NCBI RefSeq assembly: GCF_947494025.1
Contig: NZ_CANLTQ010000013.1
Span: 1 to 64,000, forward strand
Reading direction: 5' to 3'
DNA: 64,000 nt
Origin: an uncultured Jannaschia sp.
Lineage (GTDB): Bacteria; Pseudomonadota; Alphaproteobacteria; Rhodobacterales; Rhodobacteraceae
The notes beneath the pieces are model-generated. The model saw nothing but the letters and a program-made list of their open reading frames with translations. It was not told where the DNA came from and did no database searches. A program made the translations under genes and the position numbers. Within the stretch, counting starts at the first letter, position 1, and every line of letters starts with the position of its first letter. Below are positions 52,799 through 62,993 of the stretch, piece after piece.

Positions 52799-53881
52799 AT
52801 GTTCTACTGGCTCACCACATTCTCGGACGGCGGAGGTGTGTTCAACCTCTTCAACTACATCACCGTCCGGGCGGGCGGCGCTTTTTTCACCGCGCTCATC
52901 TTCGGGTTCCTGTTCGGCCGGCCGCTGATCGACCTGCTTCGCAAGCGGCAGCGGCGCGGGCAGCCGATCCGCACGGACGGGCCGCAGACGCATTTCGTCA
53001 AGGCCGGCACGCCGACCATGGGGGGCGTGCTGATCCTCGGGGCGGTGACGGTGGCGACGCTGATGTTCGGGCGGCTCGACAACGCCTATGTCTGGCTCGT
53101 CCTCGGCGTCACGATCTGCTTCGGCGCGATCGGTTTCGTCGACGACTACGCGAAGGTCAGCGCCGGCAACACCCACGGCGTGCCTGGCCGGGTGCGGCTG
53201 GGGCTCGGGTTCCTGATCGGCCTCGTCGCCGCGCTCGTGGCGCTCTTCGTCCATCCCGCGGAGCTCGAGGCGCAACTCGCCGTCCCGGTCTTCAAGAACG
53301 TGCTTCTGAACCTGTCGTGGTTCTACCTGCCCTTCGTGATGCTGGTCATCGTGGGCTCCGCCAACGCGGTGAACCTGACCGACGGGCTCGACGGGCTCGC
53401 CATCATGCCGGTGATGATCGCGGCCGGAACGCTGGGCGTGATCTCCTACGCCGTGGGGCGGGTCGACTTCACCGATTATCTCGAGGTCCATTACGTGCCG
53501 GGCACGGGGGAGCTTCTGATCTTCTGCGCTGGGCTCATCGGCGGAGGGCTCGGCTTCCTGTGGTACAACGCGCCGCCCGCGGCGGTGTTCATGGGGGACA
53601 CGGGGTCGCTCGCGCTCGGCGGCGCGCTCGGCACGATCGCGGTCGTCACCAAGCACGAGCTGGTCTGGGCGATCATCGGCGGCCTTTTCGTGGTGGAGGC
53701 GCTGTCGGTCATCATTCAGGTCGCCTACTTCAAGTCGACGGGCAAGCGGGTCTTCCTGATGGCGCCGATCCACCACCATTTCGAGAAGAAGGGCTGGGCC
53801 GAGCCGCAGGTGGTGATCCGGTTCTGGATCATCGCGCTGATCCTCGCGCTGATCGGCCTCGCCACGCTGAAGGTGCGGTAA
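52799..53881 (+). CDS. mraY: phospho-MurNAc-pentapeptide transferase
   Basis: A 360-residue inner-membrane enzyme that links the soluble precursor to undecaprenyl phosphate, making lipid I. Ten transmembrane helices. Catalytic aspartates are in GFVDDYAKV and in [10 protein letters not shown], and the histidine-rich [13 protein letters not shown] loop is present. It starts three bases after the murF stop. Confidence 0.97.
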   Translation: MFYWLTTFSDGGGVFNLFNYITVRAGGAFFTALIFGFLFGRPLIDLLRKRQRRGQPIRTDGPQTHFVKAGTPTMGGVLILGAVTVATLMFGRLDNAYVWLVLGVTICFGAIGFVDDYAKVSAGNTHGVPGRVRLGLGFLIGLVAALVALFVHPAELEAQLAVPVFKNVLLNLSWFYLPFVMLVIVGSANAVNLTDGLDGLAIMPVMIAAGTLGVISYAVGRVDFTDYLEVHYVPGTGELLIFCAGLIGGGLGFLWYNAPPAAVFMGDTGSLALGGALGTIAVVTKHELVWAIIGGLFVVEALSVIIQVAYFKSTGKRVFLMAPIHHHFEKKGWAEPQVVIRFWIIALILALIGLATLKVR

Positions 53882-53888
53882 GGTCGCC

Positions 53889-54122
53889 GTGAAGCTCCTC
53901 GCTCGCTATCTCGGCCGGCGCACCTCGCGCGCGCGACCGCCGCTCTCGCTGGCCGAAACGGCGGCACGGTGGGGCGCGGCGGCCTTGCTCGTCGGCGCGG
54001 CGATCCTCGCGATCCCCGTCGTGCAGGGCTACCTCGAGGGACCGCGCTTTCCGGTACTGGAGCCGTCGCCCTGGGAGGCATTGAAGCAGATGGGACGCGA
54101 GATGCGGATGAACGCGGAATGA
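53889..54122 (+). CDS. small single-span protein between mraY and murD
   Basis: A 77-residue protein from a GTG: a basic cytoplasmic start ([13 protein letters not shown]), one transmembrane helix (about 27-46) and a short periplasmic tail ([19 protein letters not shown]). It lies where most bacteria have mraY directly followed by murD. Its stop overlaps the murD ATG (ATGA), which supports translation. No family is recognised; a role in divisome or lipid II steps is only suggested by context. Confidence 0.65.
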   Translation: MKLLARYLGRRTSRARPPLSLAETAARWGAAALLVGAAILAIPVVQGYLEGPRFPVLEPSPWEALKQMGREMRMNAE

Positions 54123-55507
54123 TCCCGGTGCCGGGATTCGCCGGCGCGACGGTGGCCGTGCTGGGCCTCGGGCGCTCGGGCCTGACGGCGGCGCGCGCGC
54201 TCCGGGCGGGCGGGGCGGAGGTCGTCGCCTGGGACGACGGGCCGGCCGGCCGGGCGGCGGCGGAGGCCGAGGGCTTCACGATTCGCGATCTCGCGCGACC
54301 CGAAGCGCTCGAAGGGGTCGTCACCCTCATCACGTCCCCCGGCATCCCGCATCTTTATCCCGCGCCGCATCCGGCGATCCGCGCCGCCTGGGACGCGGGC
54401 GTGACCGTGGACAACGACATCGGCCTGTTCTTCCGCTCGTTGGGCCGGGACGGCGCGCCGCCCCGGACGGTCGCGATCACCGGGTCGAACGGCAAGTCCA
54501 CCACCTCCGCGCTGCTGCACCACATCCTGACCCATGCGGGGCGCACCGCCCATCTCGCCGGAAATATCGGGCGCGGGGTGCTCGACCTCGACCCGCCGGG
54601 AGAGGAGGATGTGGTCGTGCTGGAGCTGTCGAGCTACCAGACCGAACTCGCCCGCTCGCTGACGCCCGACATCGCGGTGCTGACCAACCTTTCCCCCGAC
54701 CATCTCGACCGCCACGCGGGGCCGGGGGGATACTTCGCCGCCAAGCGCCGCCTTTTCGCGGAGGGCGGGCCGGACCGTGCCGTGGTCGGCGTGGACGAGG
54801 ACGAGGGGCGGTTCCTCGCCAACCAGATGCAGGAGGCGCCCGGCGACGACCGCGTCATCCGCATCTCCACCGGTAGGCTTTCCGGCGCGGGCTGGCGCGT
54901 CACGGCACGGAAGGGCTGGCTCGCCGAACATCGCAAGGAACGGCAGATCGCGAGCGTGGATCTGCGCGATGTGGCCGGCCTGCCGGGACGGCACAACCAC
55001 CAGAATGCCTGCGCCGCCTGGGCCGCTTCCCGTGCCCTTGGCCTCGCCCCGCGCGAGATCGAGGCGGGGCTGCGCTCCTATCCCGGCCTGCCGCATCGTT
55101 CGCAACGGGTCGCGGAGCGGGGCGGGGTGGCCTTCGTCAACGATTCCAAGGCCACCAACGTGGACGCCGCCGCGCAGGCGCTACAGGCCTTCGACCGCAT
55201 CCGCTGGATCTGCGGCGGGCTGATGAAGGAGGGCGGGCTCGGCGGATTGCGGCCGCATCTGGGCCATGTCGTCCGCGCCTATGTGATCGGGCGCGAGGCC
55301 GAGGCCTTCGCGCTGGCCCTCGGACCGGGGGTGGAGGCGGTGATCTGCACGGACATGGCCACGGCCGTCGCACGCGCCGCGGCGGACGCGCAGCCGGGGG
55401 AGACGGTTCTTTTGGCCCCCGCGGCGGCGAGCTTCGACCAGTACGACAACTTCGAACGGCGGGGCGAGGATTTCGCGGCGCGGGTGGGCGCGCTCGGACC
55501 GGCCTGA
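54119..55507 (+). CDS. murD: UDP-MurNAc-L-Ala: D-Glu ligase
   Basis: A 462-residue Mur ligase that adds D-glutamate. An N-terminal Rossmann domain ([19 protein letters not shown]) is followed by the ATP loop [18 protein letters not shown] and [20 protein letters not shown]. The ATG at 54119 overlaps the previous small gene. It is the last dcw gene in the window; ftsW and murG do not follow directly. Confidence 0.96.
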   Translation: MIPVPGFAGATVAVLGLGRSGLTAARALRAGGAEVVAWDDGPAGRAAAEAEGFTIRDLARPEALEGVVTLITSPGIPHLYPAPHPAIRAAWDAGVTVDNDIGLFFRSLGRDGAPPRTVAITGSNGKSTTSALLHHILTHAGRTAHLAGNIGRGVLDLDPPGEEDVVVLELSSYQTELARSLTPDIAVLTNLSPDHLDRHAGPGGYFAAKRRLFAEGGPDRAVVGVDEDEGRFLANQMQEAPGDDRVIRISTGRLSGAGWRVTARKGWLAEHRKERQIASVDLRDVAGLPGRHNHQNACAAWAASRALGLAPREIEAGLRSYPGLPHRSQRVAERGGVAFVNDSKATNVDAAAQALQAFDRIRWICGGLMKEGGLGGLRPHLGHVVRAYVIGREAEAFALALGPGVEAVICTDMATAVARAAADAQPGETVLLAPAAASFDQYDNFERRGEDFAARVGALGPA

Positions 55508-55635
55508 CCGAAACGCAGCGGGCAGGCGGGACCGTCGCTTTTGCGCGAACCCGCGAGGCCCCGCGCGCGTTGGTCACGGAGATCAGGGCGCCGCGTTCCG
55601 CGCGCGGGCCCACAACGTATCGAGGAGAGATTGCC

Positions 55636-55902
55636 ATGCCCCTGTCCAGCATTCGAGTCGAGGACGAACTCTTCGTGAAGGACGGCGAAACCGGCATCGG
55701 AGCCGTGCGCGACGTGAAGCCGGACCGCCTGATCGTGTATATCGAGGGCTACGGCGAGATCGAGATCGGGCCGGACCACATTGCCGATGCCCATGATGGC
55801 AAGGTCATGCTCCGCGTCGACCGCCTGCCCTCGGACCTGCAGGAGCGGATCGACCACGTGCACGACGCCGAATACCGCCGCCCCTCCGACAGCACGGCCT
55901 GA
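55636..55902 (+). CDS. small PRC-barrel-like protein
   Basis: An 88-residue acidic protein, mostly beta strands: VEDELFVKDGETGIGAVRDV, then DRLIVYIEGYGEIEIGPDHI. The layout resembles DUF2171/PRC-barrel single-domain proteins. The ATG at 55636 follows GAGGAGAG. It stands alone between murD and the convergent DUF502 gene; no function is known. Confidence 0.7.
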   Translation: MPLSSIRVEDELFVKDGETGIGAVRDVKPDRLIVYIEGYGEIEIGPDHIADAHDGKVMLRVDRLPSDLQERIDHVHDAEYRRPSDSTA

Positions 55903-56002
55903 GGTCGCGGAGCAGGGCAATGTGGCACGGGCGACGCCTTTCGCCTAACCGACGAAGCGGAACGCGCGTCCGCAGCGAGAGACCGTCCGCCCGGTAGCGT
56001 CG

Positions 56003-56713
56003 TCAGTCCGCGGGTTCGAGATCGGGCACCCGGTCCCGGGCCCCCTTCTCGCCCGGATAGACGAGACCGGCCGAGATCACGAGCTTGGCCGCGTCCTCCA
56101 CGCTCATGTCGAGGATCACCACGTCGTCTTCGGGGACGAGCAGCAGAAAGCCCGAGGTCGGGTTCGGTGTTGTGGGAAGGAAGATCGACAGCATGGGAAC
56201 CTCCGCCCGCGCGGCGATCTCGCCCTTGGCGGTTGTCGAGACGAAGCCGATCGCCCAGATGCCGCGACGGGGATATTCCACGAGGCAGGCCTGCTCGAAG
56301 CTCGACTGGTCTTGCGCGAGGATCGTCTCGGCGATCTGCTTCAGGCCCCCGTAGACGGAGCGGACGATCGGCATGGTCTGCACGAGGTTTTCCGCGAAGC
56401 GCAGAATCGAGCGGCCGATGATGCCCTTTGCCGCCCAACCCACGATGAGTGTGAAGAGGAGAAAGAACCCCACGCCGATCCCGCGGATGTCGAGGTCGAG
56501 GCCGAATTTCTGCAGGAGCCAGATATCGGGACGGTATCGCGCCGGCACGAAGGGCAGGACCCAGCCGTCGATCCAGCCGATCACCGACCAGATGAGCCAG
56601 AACGTCAGCCCGATCGGCGCGATCACGATCAGGCCGGTGAGGAAATTGTTCCTCAGCCGGGCGAACAGGCCGGGACGCGGCGGGCGCGATGGCGTTTCGT
56701 CGCCGAGTTGCAT
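56003..56713 (-). CDS. DUF502 membrane protein
   Basis: A 236-residue protein of the DUF502 family: an N-terminal transmembrane helix (NNFLTGLIVIAPIGLTFWLIW), a second one near 75-95 (GIGVGFFLLFTLIVGW), then a soluble part with NLVQTMPIVRSVYGGLKQI and LPTTPNPTSGFLLLVPEDDV, which mark the family. The function is unknown. The ATG at 56713 is preferred to a longer frame from 56776 because the extra residues do not resemble the family; the ribosome site is weak either way. Confidence 0.85.
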   Translation of the reverse strand: MQLGDETPSRPPRPGLFARLRNNFLTGLIVIAPIGLTFWLIWSVIGWIDGWVLPFVPARYRPDIWLLQKFGLDLDIRGIGVGFFLLFTLIVGWAAKGIIGRSILRFAENLVQTMPIVRSVYGGLKQIAETILAQDQSSFEQACLVEYPRRGIWAIGFVSTTAKGEIAARAEVPMLSIFLPTTPNPTSGFLLLVPEDDVVILDMSVEDAAKLVISAGLVYPGEKGARDRVPDLEPAD

Positions 56714-56854
56714 GGAAAAATCGTTCCGTGTGGTGCCGCCCCGACATAGGACGGGCGCGGAGCGCGAACAAGCCATTGGACACGCGCCCGTCGAGCCGTC
56801 GCGCCGCGCCGTCGCCGCGGTCGGTTCGGTGCCAGCGACACCGGCGGGGCGCGA

Positions 56855-57727
56855 TCAGTAGGTGTCGCCCGATACGTAGGTCGCCGCGGCCTCGAGCGCG
56901 CGATCGAGCGCCTGGGCCACGTTCATTCCCTGCGTCTCCGCCGCGATGTGGGCGGCCATGAACGTGTCCCCGGCCCCCGTGACGCGCGTCACCATCACCT
57001 CGCGCGGGGCGCGCGTCTCGACGCCGCCCGGATGCGCGCAGGCGGCGAGCCGGGGGCCGTCCGTCACCAGCGCACGGTGAAGGCCGCGCGCACGCAGGGC
57101 CTCCGCCGCCCGCGCCGCATCGTCCTGCGGCGCGTGGAGCAGGAGCCCGGCCTCCTCGAGATTGACGTAGAGCGTGGCGGAGGGGTGTTCGAGGAACGGC
57201 AGCAGCCGCTCCGCCTTGCCCGGCGAGGCGGGAGCGAGGCGCAGGTCGGCCTGGCGCAGGTCGGCCCGCTCCGCGATCCGCGCGAGGAGGTCCTGCGTCA
57301 GGTTGCCGTCCACCGCGATCGGGCCGCGGAAGGCCGGTCCGTCGAGCGGGCGCAGCACCTTCTCCCCCGCCGCCTCGAGCGAATGCGCGTCGGCGATGGC
57401 GGCGATCAGGCCGTTTCCGCCCTCGACCGCCATGTAGATGTCGGTGGGCAGGTCCTCGGAGCGGTAGAGCGTTTCGGTGACGAGGCCGAGCCGTTCGAGC
57501 GCCGCGACGAGTTCGTCGCCCGCCGCGTCGCGTCCCACGCAGGACAGGAGCGCCGGCGTCATCCCGTAGGCGCGCGCGGCCATCGCGATGTTGAGCGCCA
57601 CCCCGCCGGGCAGGCGCACGATGCGGCCCGGCACGTCCGAGCCGCGTTCCATATGGGCGTTGGACCGGCCGATCACGTCCCACAGGACGGAGCCGATGCA
57701 AAGGATGTCGGGGGTCGCGGCGCTCAT
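56855..57727 (-). CDS. PfkB-family sugar kinase, possibly pseudouridine kinase
   Basis: A 290-residue ribokinase-type enzyme: DILCIGSVLWDVIGRS and LPGGVALNIAMAARAYG at the substrate end and the catalytic TRVTGAGDTFMAAHIA with the base Asp near residue 249. The N-terminal pattern resembles pseudouridine kinases, but the usual psuG glycosidase partner is not adjacent, so the substrate stays open. It starts 40 bases after the M48 protease gene on the same strand. Confidence 0.85.
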   Translation of the reverse strand: MSAATPDILCIGSVLWDVIGRSNAHMERGSDVPGRIVRLPGGVALNIAMAARAYGMTPALLSCVGRDAAGDELVAALERLGLVTETLYRSEDLPTDIYMAVEGGNGLIAAIADAHSLEAAGEKVLRPLDGPAFRGPIAVDGNLTQDLLARIAERADLRQADLRLAPASPGKAERLLPFLEHPSATLYVNLEEAGLLLHAPQDDAARAAEALRARGLHRALVTDGPRLAACAHPGGVETRAPREVMVTRVTGAGDTFMAAHIAAETQGMNVAQALDRALEAAATYVSGDTY

Positions 57728-57767
57728 GCCCCGGATCTGCCGGAGCGGACGGCCCGCGTCCAGAGGC

Positions 57768-58457
57768 TCAGCCCTCGATCCGCCAGCGCGCTTCGTTCGC
57801 CTCGATCGCCGCGATCCGCTCCTCGCTCTTGGGATGGCTCAGGAGCCAGGCCGGCATGCCGCGCCCGCCCGCGCCGTGCATCTTGTCGAGCTTGCGGAAC
57901 AGCGATTTCTGCGGCTCGGTCCCGATGCCCGACTTGACGAGAAGCGCGCTGGCATAGGCGTCGGCCTCGTACTCGTCCTGCCGCGACAGCCGCGCGGCGA
58001 CGAGCGAGGCGAGCGCGTTCGCGAGCATCGGTCCGATCCCGGGGATGACCCGGCCGAGCACGCCCATCAGCACCACGCGGATCGCGTTCTGGCCCGAGAA
58101 GTCGATGAGCCGCCGACGCGAATGGCCGAGCGCGACATGGCCCAGCTCGTGCGCCACGACGCTCGCCAGCTCTTCCGCGGTGACGCCGCCGGTCTTGAAC
58201 TTGTCGAGGAACCCGCGCGTGAGGAAGATGCGTCCGTCCGGTGCGGCGAGCCCGTTCACTGGCTGCACCTCGTGCACGTTCACCTTGATCCGCGGCACGT
58301 CGAGCACCTTCGCCATCCGTCCGAACACCGCGTCGAGATGCGTGTCGCGGAGCGGGGTGGAGGATTCGTTCATCTCGCGCTTCAGGCGCCAGGCGGAGAA
58401 GAACCACATGACGAGCCCGTAGCCGAGCGCGAGAAGGAGGGCGGGAAGCTTCAGCAT
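57768..58457 (-). CDS. M48-family zinc metalloprotease
   Basis: A 229-residue Ste24/HtpX-like protease. One N-terminal hydrophobic helix (2-22), zinc site HELGHVALGH (HExxH near residue 105) with the third ligand in DEYEADAYA, and a second hydrophobic stretch near 124-155. Membrane-linked M48 proteases degrade damaged membrane proteins. A set of three regularly spaced half-sites lies 80-115 bases upstream of its start. Confidence 0.88.
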   Translation of the reverse strand: MLKLPALLLALGYGLVMWFFSAWRLKREMNESSTPLRDTHLDAVFGRMAKVLDVPRIKVNVHEVQPVNGLAAPDGRIFLTRGFLDKFKTGGVTAEELASVVAHELGHVALGHSRRRLIDFSGQNAIRVVLMGVLGRVIPGIGPMLANALASLVAARLSRQDEYEADAYASALLVKSGIGTEPQKSLFRKLDKMHGAGGRGMPAWLLSHPKSEERIAAIEANEARWRIEG

Positions 58458-58536
58458 CGTCCGACATATGGGGCCGGCGGCGCGCGAAGGGAACAGGGCG
58501 GGGCGTCGCGGGACGCGCCTGCGGATGAAAGGCGCA

Positions 58537-58572
58537 ATTCGTCAAGGAGATTGACGAATACACGATTCGTCA
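58537..58572. promoter_or_regulatory. three alternating half-sites every 14 bases
   Basis: ATTCGTCAA (58537), TTGACGAAT (58551) and ATTCGTCA (58565) follow each other in alternating direction with five-base gaps, giving two overlapping perfect inverted repeats. The site lies between the VWA gene end and the M48 protease start, and has no T tract, so an operator is more likely than a terminator. Confidence 0.55.
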
Positions 58573-58628
58573 GGGCGCAAGGATCGGCGCCGGCGCTTCG
58601 TCGACGGGCCCGACGGATACGCCATCCC

Positions 58629-59813
58629 TCAGCGGGTCAGCAGCCGCATCCCCCGCGCCAGCCCCTCGAGCGTCATCGGCACCATCCGGCCCTCGAAGAT
58701 CTCGCGGATCATCCCGACCGACTGCGTGTGGTCCCAGTGTTCGCGCGGCAGCGGGTTGATCCAGAGGTTGCGGCTCCACTGCGCGCGCGCCCGTTCGAGC
58801 CAGATCTGCCCCGCCTCCGGGTTCCAGTGCTCGTTGGCGCCGCCCGGCACGGCGATCTCGTAGGGCGACATGGCGGCGTCGCCCACGAAGATGCAGCGGT
58901 AGTCGGGCCCATAGGTGTTGAACACCTCCCGCGTCGGCGTGACCGCGCTCCACCGCCGGCGATTGTCGCGCCATACGCCGTCGTAAAGGCAATTATGAAA
59001 GTAGAAATGCTCCATCGTGCGGAACTCGGTCCGGGCGGCGGAGAACAGCTCCGCCACGACTTTCACATACGGGTCCATCGAGCCGCCGACATCGAGGAAA
59101 AGAAGCAGCTTCACCGCGTTCCGCCGCTCGGGCCGGGTCTTGACGTCGAGGTAGCCGGCCTTCGCCGTGGAGCGGATCGTGCCGTCGAGGTCGAGCTCAT
59201 CGGCCGCGCCCTCCCGCGCCCAGGCGCGCAGGCGTTTCAGCGCGACCTTGATGTTGCGCGTTCCGAGCTCGACATTGTCGTCGAGGTTGCGGAACTCGCG
59301 CCGGTCCCAGACCTTTACCGCCCGTTGGTGCCGGCTCCGGTCCTGGCCGACGCGGACGCCTTCCGCGTTGTAGCCGTAGGCGCCGAACGGGGAGGTTCCG
59401 GCGGTGCCGATCCATCGGGAGCCGCCTTGATGGCGATCGTGCTGGTCGCGCAGCCGTTCGCGCAGCGTCGCCATCAGCGTGTCGAAGCCGCCCGCCGCCG
59501 CGATTCCGGCCCGCTCCTCCGGGGTCAGGTGAAGCTCCGCCTGCTTCGCGAGCCAGTCGGCCGGCAGGTCGACGGCCTCGAGCATGGCGTCGACGGAGAC
59601 CTGCTCGAGTCCTTCGAACGCCTGGGCGAAGGAGCGGTCGAAGCGGTCGATGTGCCGCTCGTCCTTCACCAGCGTGGCACGGGCGAGGTAGTAGAAGCCC
59701 TCCACGTCGCAGGTGACGAGGCCCGCGGCCATGCCGTCGAGAAAGGCCAGATGCTCGCGCAGCGAGACGGGGACGCCGGCGGCCCTGAGGAGTTCGAAGA
59801 AGCGCAGGAACAT
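58629..59813 (-). CDS. CoxE-like VWA-domain protein
   Basis: A 394-residue cytoplasmic protein of the CoxE/DUF1429-like VWA group: FLRFFELLRAAGVPVSLREHLAFLDGMAAG at the start and a VWA domain at about 210-394 whose metal site reads LFLDVGGSMDPY, a known variant of DxSxS. Such proteins work with MoxR-type AAA+ ATPases as metal-insertion or activation chaperones. The MoxR gene of this window lies 3 kb upstream on the same strand. GGGAGG precedes the ATG. Confidence 0.85.
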   Translation of the reverse strand: MFLRFFELLRAAGVPVSLREHLAFLDGMAAGLVTCDVEGFYYLARATLVKDERHIDRFDRSFAQAFEGLEQVSVDAMLEAVDLPADWLAKQAELHLTPEERAGIAAAGGFDTLMATLRERLRDQHDRHQGGSRWIGTAGTSPFGAYGYNAEGVRVGQDRSRHQRAVKVWDRREFRNLDDNVELGTRNIKVALKRLRAWAREGAADELDLDGTIRSTAKAGYLDVKTRPERRNAVKLLLFLDVGGSMDPYVKVVAELFSAARTEFRTMEHFYFHNCLYDGVWRDNRRRWSAVTPTREVFNTYGPDYRCIFVGDAAMSPYEIAVPGGANEHWNPEAGQIWLERARAQWSRNLWINPLPREHWDHTQSVGMIREIFEGRMVPMTLEGLARGMRLLTR

Positions 59814-59825
59814 CGCGCCTCCCGG

Positions 59826-59987
59826 TCAGAGCCGGACGAGCACGAGCAGCGCGAGATAGCCCAGAAGCCCGCCGATCACCGCCCAGACCGCCGCGTATTG
59901 CGCGATGTCGAAGCCGTTGCCCCGCCGGCGCCGGGCTGTGAACGCGCCGAGCACGGCGCCGAGAAGAGCGGTGAGGAGGGGCAGCAT
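59826..59987 (-). CDS. 53-residue two-helix membrane protein
   Basis: A short frame reads MLPLLTALLGAVLGAFTA, then RRRRGNGFDIAQYAAVWAVI and a second helix ending LLVLVRL. Two transmembrane helices flank a basic loop. It fills the gap between the DUF2927 gene (stop nine bases upstream) and the VWA gene (start 12 bases downstream) on the same strand, which supports it although no ribosome site is clear. Confidence 0.65.
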   Translation of the reverse strand: MLPLLTALLGAVLGAFTARRRRGNGFDIAQYAAVWAVIGGLLGYLALLVLVRL

Positions 59988-59996
59988 GGCCGCGCT

Positions 59997-61361
59997 TTAC
60001 GCCGCCGGACGCAGGCTCGCAACCTCGGCCGTCTGCCGAAGCAGCACGGCGTCGCCCCAGGCGTAGCGGCCCCAGGCGAGTCCCTCGCGCCGTACCGCGC
60101 GCGCCTCGACGACATCGCCCAGCATCCCGATCGCCTCCGCCCGCATCAACAGGAGCGTGGCGAGAAGCGCCGCGTTCTGCCCGCCACGGGCCGCGGGGAT
60201 CGCGCGGTCAAGCGCCGGCAGCGCGACGTCCGCCTGACCCGAGGAAAGCGCGAAGGCCACCATTTGCACCGTGATCTGCGCCGTCTGGAGGCCTTCGCCG
60301 AAAGCGCGTTCGTAGGCCCTTTCGGCCGCGAGGAATGCGGCCACGGCCTCGTCGCCGTCGAGCGACAGGGCGGCGCGGCCGCGGGCGAGATGGGACATCG
60401 CGAGCCGCCCGTCGCCCCAGCCGGCCGTCTCCGCCATCGTCACGGCGCGCCGCGCGTCGGTCAGCCGCGTCGCGTCGGCGCCGCCGGGGTCGAGCGCGCC
60501 GCGAAGGGCTGCGGTCCAGCCCGGATCGGATTCCGCGATCGCGGGCCCGTCGCCGTCCCGCCCACGGGGATTTATCTCGGCAAGGATCGCCGGCAGGCGC
60601 GCGGCGACCGCGGCGGAAGACATGCCGGAGGCGAGTCGGGGATCGTAGGTCGCCCGCAGGATCGTCATGTCGTACTCCGTGAGCGCGACATGCATGTTGT
60701 CGTCGTTGAAAACCGAATGCGGCAGGCGGTAAAGGTCGTTGAGCGGCCCGAGTGCCTGCGCCAGCTCCTCGTGCAGGCAGTCACGGATCTCCTGCGGGCT
60801 CACGTCGGCGGGAAGGAACACGCTGGTGCGGCTGCGCGTCGCGAGGGTCGTCCAGTCGACGGCGTCGGATCTGCGCCGGGCGAGGTAATCGGCCCAGCCG
60901 CTGACCCGCGGCACCACGAAGCAGGCCGCGCCGGGGACGTGCCGCGCAAGCGTTGCGCGGGGAAGGACGCTCACGGTGATCGACGCCTTTTTCCCCGGTT
61001 CCGCCCGGTCGATCTCGATTCCCGCCTCCGTCCGGAGCCGTTCGAGAAGGTCGTCGAGGTCGGGGTCGAGCGTCGGCGGGAGCGGGCCCCGTCCCTCCAC
61101 CGCGACGGTGACCGGCCCCTCGAACCGGGTGAAGGTGTCGAGGCGCACCCCGGTTTCCAGCCGGAAGCTGAGCGCCATGAAATCCCGTGCGAGTTGCGCG
61201 TTCGGCTGGATCGGAACGGGCAGGTCCGGCGTGCCGGTGAAGCGGCGCGGCGGCGGCAGGTCCGCCCGCTCCGCCATCACCGCCCCGCGCGTGGCCTGCG
61301 GCGCGGCGGGGGCGCAGGCGGCCAGCACCATGACGGCGAGGGTGGAGAGCGTCCGCCGCAT
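59997..61361 (-). CDS. DUF2927 lipoprotein
   Basis: A 454-residue protein with a lipoprotein signal (lipobox L-A-A-C at residues 13-16). DUF2927 covers about 60-260: RFEGPVTVAVEGRGP, CFVVPRVSG, and EIRDCLHEELAQALGPLNDL, a zinc-protease-like helix (HEExxQ). The C-terminal half is helical and tetratricopeptide-like. The role is unknown. The ATG at 61361 overlaps the GNAT stop by one base. Confidence 0.85.
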   Translation of the reverse strand: MRRTLSTLAVMVLAACAPAAPQATRGAVMAERADLPPPRRFTGTPDLPVPIQPNAQLARDFMALSFRLETGVRLDTFTRFEGPVTVAVEGRGPLPPTLDPDLDDLLERLRTEAGIEIDRAEPGKKASITVSVLPRATLARHVPGAACFVVPRVSGWADYLARRRSDAVDWTTLATRSRTSVFLPADVSPQEIRDCLHEELAQALGPLNDLYRLPHSVFNDDNMHVALTEYDMTILRATYDPRLASGMSSAAVAARLPAILAEINPRGRDGDGPAIAESDPGWTAALRGALDPGGADATRLTDARRAVTMAETAGWGDGRLAMSHLARGRAALSLDGDEAVAAFLAAERAYERAFGEGLQTAQITVQMVAFALSSGQADVALPALDRAIPAARGGQNAALLATLLLMRAEAIGMLGDVVEARAVRREGLAWGRYAWGDAVLLRQTAEVASLRPAA

Positions 61362-61816
61362 CAGCCGGGTCGGTCGTAGCGGATGAAGGGAGTGCGGTGG
61401 CCGATCCGGTCGTAGAGCATCCGGCCCGCGTAGTTGAACTCCTGCGTGAGCCAGTAGACCTTCGGACAGCCCTGCCGGTCGGCGTCGGCGTAGACCGCCT
61501 CGATCAGCCGCCGCGCCACGCCGCGTCCGCGCGCCTCGGGGGTCGTGAAGAGGTCCTGCAGATAGATCACGCCCTCGGGCCGCCACATATGCGGATGCCG
61601 CACCCAGTGGACGAGGCCCACCGCCGTCGCCCCGGACCAGGCGATCAGGCCGGAGAAGCTGGCCGGGTCGTCCGAGACGAGACGGGCAAAGGCGGTGTCG
61701 TGGACGGGCTCGGGCAGGCGCGTCTCGTAGAAGTCGAGATAGCCGGTCCAGAGCTCGCCCCAGATCACCCGGTCGGAGACCGTCACCGGCCGGAGCTCGA
61801 TCGCAAGTCTGTCCAT
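61361..61816 (-). CDS. GNAT-family N-acetyltransferase
   Basis: A 151-residue acetyltransferase. The acetyl-CoA loop is seen in YLQDLFTTPEARGRGVARRL (R-G-R-G-V-A) and the C-terminal part in YWLTQEFNYAGRMLYDRIG. The ATG at 61816 gives the family length; a longer frame adds 39 residues without homology. It heads the GNAT-DUF2927-small TM-VWA series. Confidence 0.85.
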   Translation of the reverse strand: MDRLAIELRPVTVSDRVIWGELWTGYLDFYETRLPEPVHDTAFARLVSDDPASFSGLIAWSGATAVGLVHWVRHPHMWRPEGVIYLQDLFTTPEARGRGVARRLIEAVYADADRQGCPKVYWLTQEFNYAGRMLYDRIGHRTPFIRYDRPG

Positions 61817-62084
61817 ACCTGTCCGTTCGCATCTTCGTGCGTCGGCGTCGATTCTGGGCGGCGAATGTGGTGACTTTGCGGCGGGCCCCCGCCGATTGAC
61901 GATATTGTATTGCATGGCCGCGGGCCCGGGCACGGCAGGCCGTTACTACTGAAGACCCGTCAATCCGGAGTGGTCGCGAAACCGGCCGAGGTTTCCCTTG
62001 GGCCGTCAGTGACGCGCGGGGATGCCTCGCGTTGTCTGTATGCGGACTCGATAAGATGCTGACGCGAGCTTCCGGAGGAACGGG

Positions 62085-62993
62085 ATGGCTCTGGTCAAGC
62101 TGGACTCGCCGATCTTCATCGTTGAAGCGGGTCGCTCGGGAGCCACGCTGGTCCAGGCCCTATTGGGGGCTCATCCCCAGGTCGCGGTTCCACCGGAAAC
62201 GCGCTTCATGAAGATGGCGGATCGGTTCGGTGCCGCAACGCACGACGCACCGGCCGACCCGGCGGCATTCTGGACACATCTGATCGGTTGGCCGCGGTTT
62301 CACGATCCGGGTTTAGCGCCGGAGGAGGTCGCCCGGCGGGCCGATCCGGTCGACGGCGCAACGTTCCGCGACACCTTCGCGGCAATGCTCGCCACCTGCG
62401 CGGCGCAGGCCGGAAAACGGCGGGCCGGTGCGAAGACTCCGGGGCATTACCGATACTGGCGGCGCCTTCCCGAATGGTTTCCCGACGCCCGCATCTTGCC
62501 CGTGCGGCAAGACCCGAGGGCCGTGGCCGCTTCCGCTCTGGAGACACCCTGGGGGAAGGAGAGCCGGAGGCGATGCACGATCCACGGATAACCATGGTCG
62601 GCTACGAGGAACTGATCGCGTCACCATTCGCGGTTCTCGAGCGGATATGTCATGCGCCTGATCTGGACATCGACCCGGCCATGCGGGACGGACGGGCGGC
62701 ACCCCCCGGGGCCCGCGCCGAGCGGACGCAGGCATCGTGGAAGGAATGGCGCGCGCGTCACGAAGGCGCGGCGCGCGCACCGATCAGTTCGGCCAGTCTC
62801 GGGAAATGGCGAGAGAAGCTCGGTCCGCTGGAGCTCGCGGTCATCGAGGCGATCTGCGATGAGGGAATGGTGCAGCAGGGCGACCATCGCGAAAGCTCCG
62901 CGGTGATGCGCAGACAGGCAGGGCGCTTGGGGCGGGCGATGCTGTCGCTGTCGGATGCCGGGATCGCGCTTCGCCGACTCTGGCGCGCGGCGC

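Noticed and set aside
57588-61379. 1263-codon plus-strand frame across several minus-strand genes
   Set aside because: It crosses five well-supported genes on the other strand, has no ribosome site and no recognisable domain; a codon-bias shadow.
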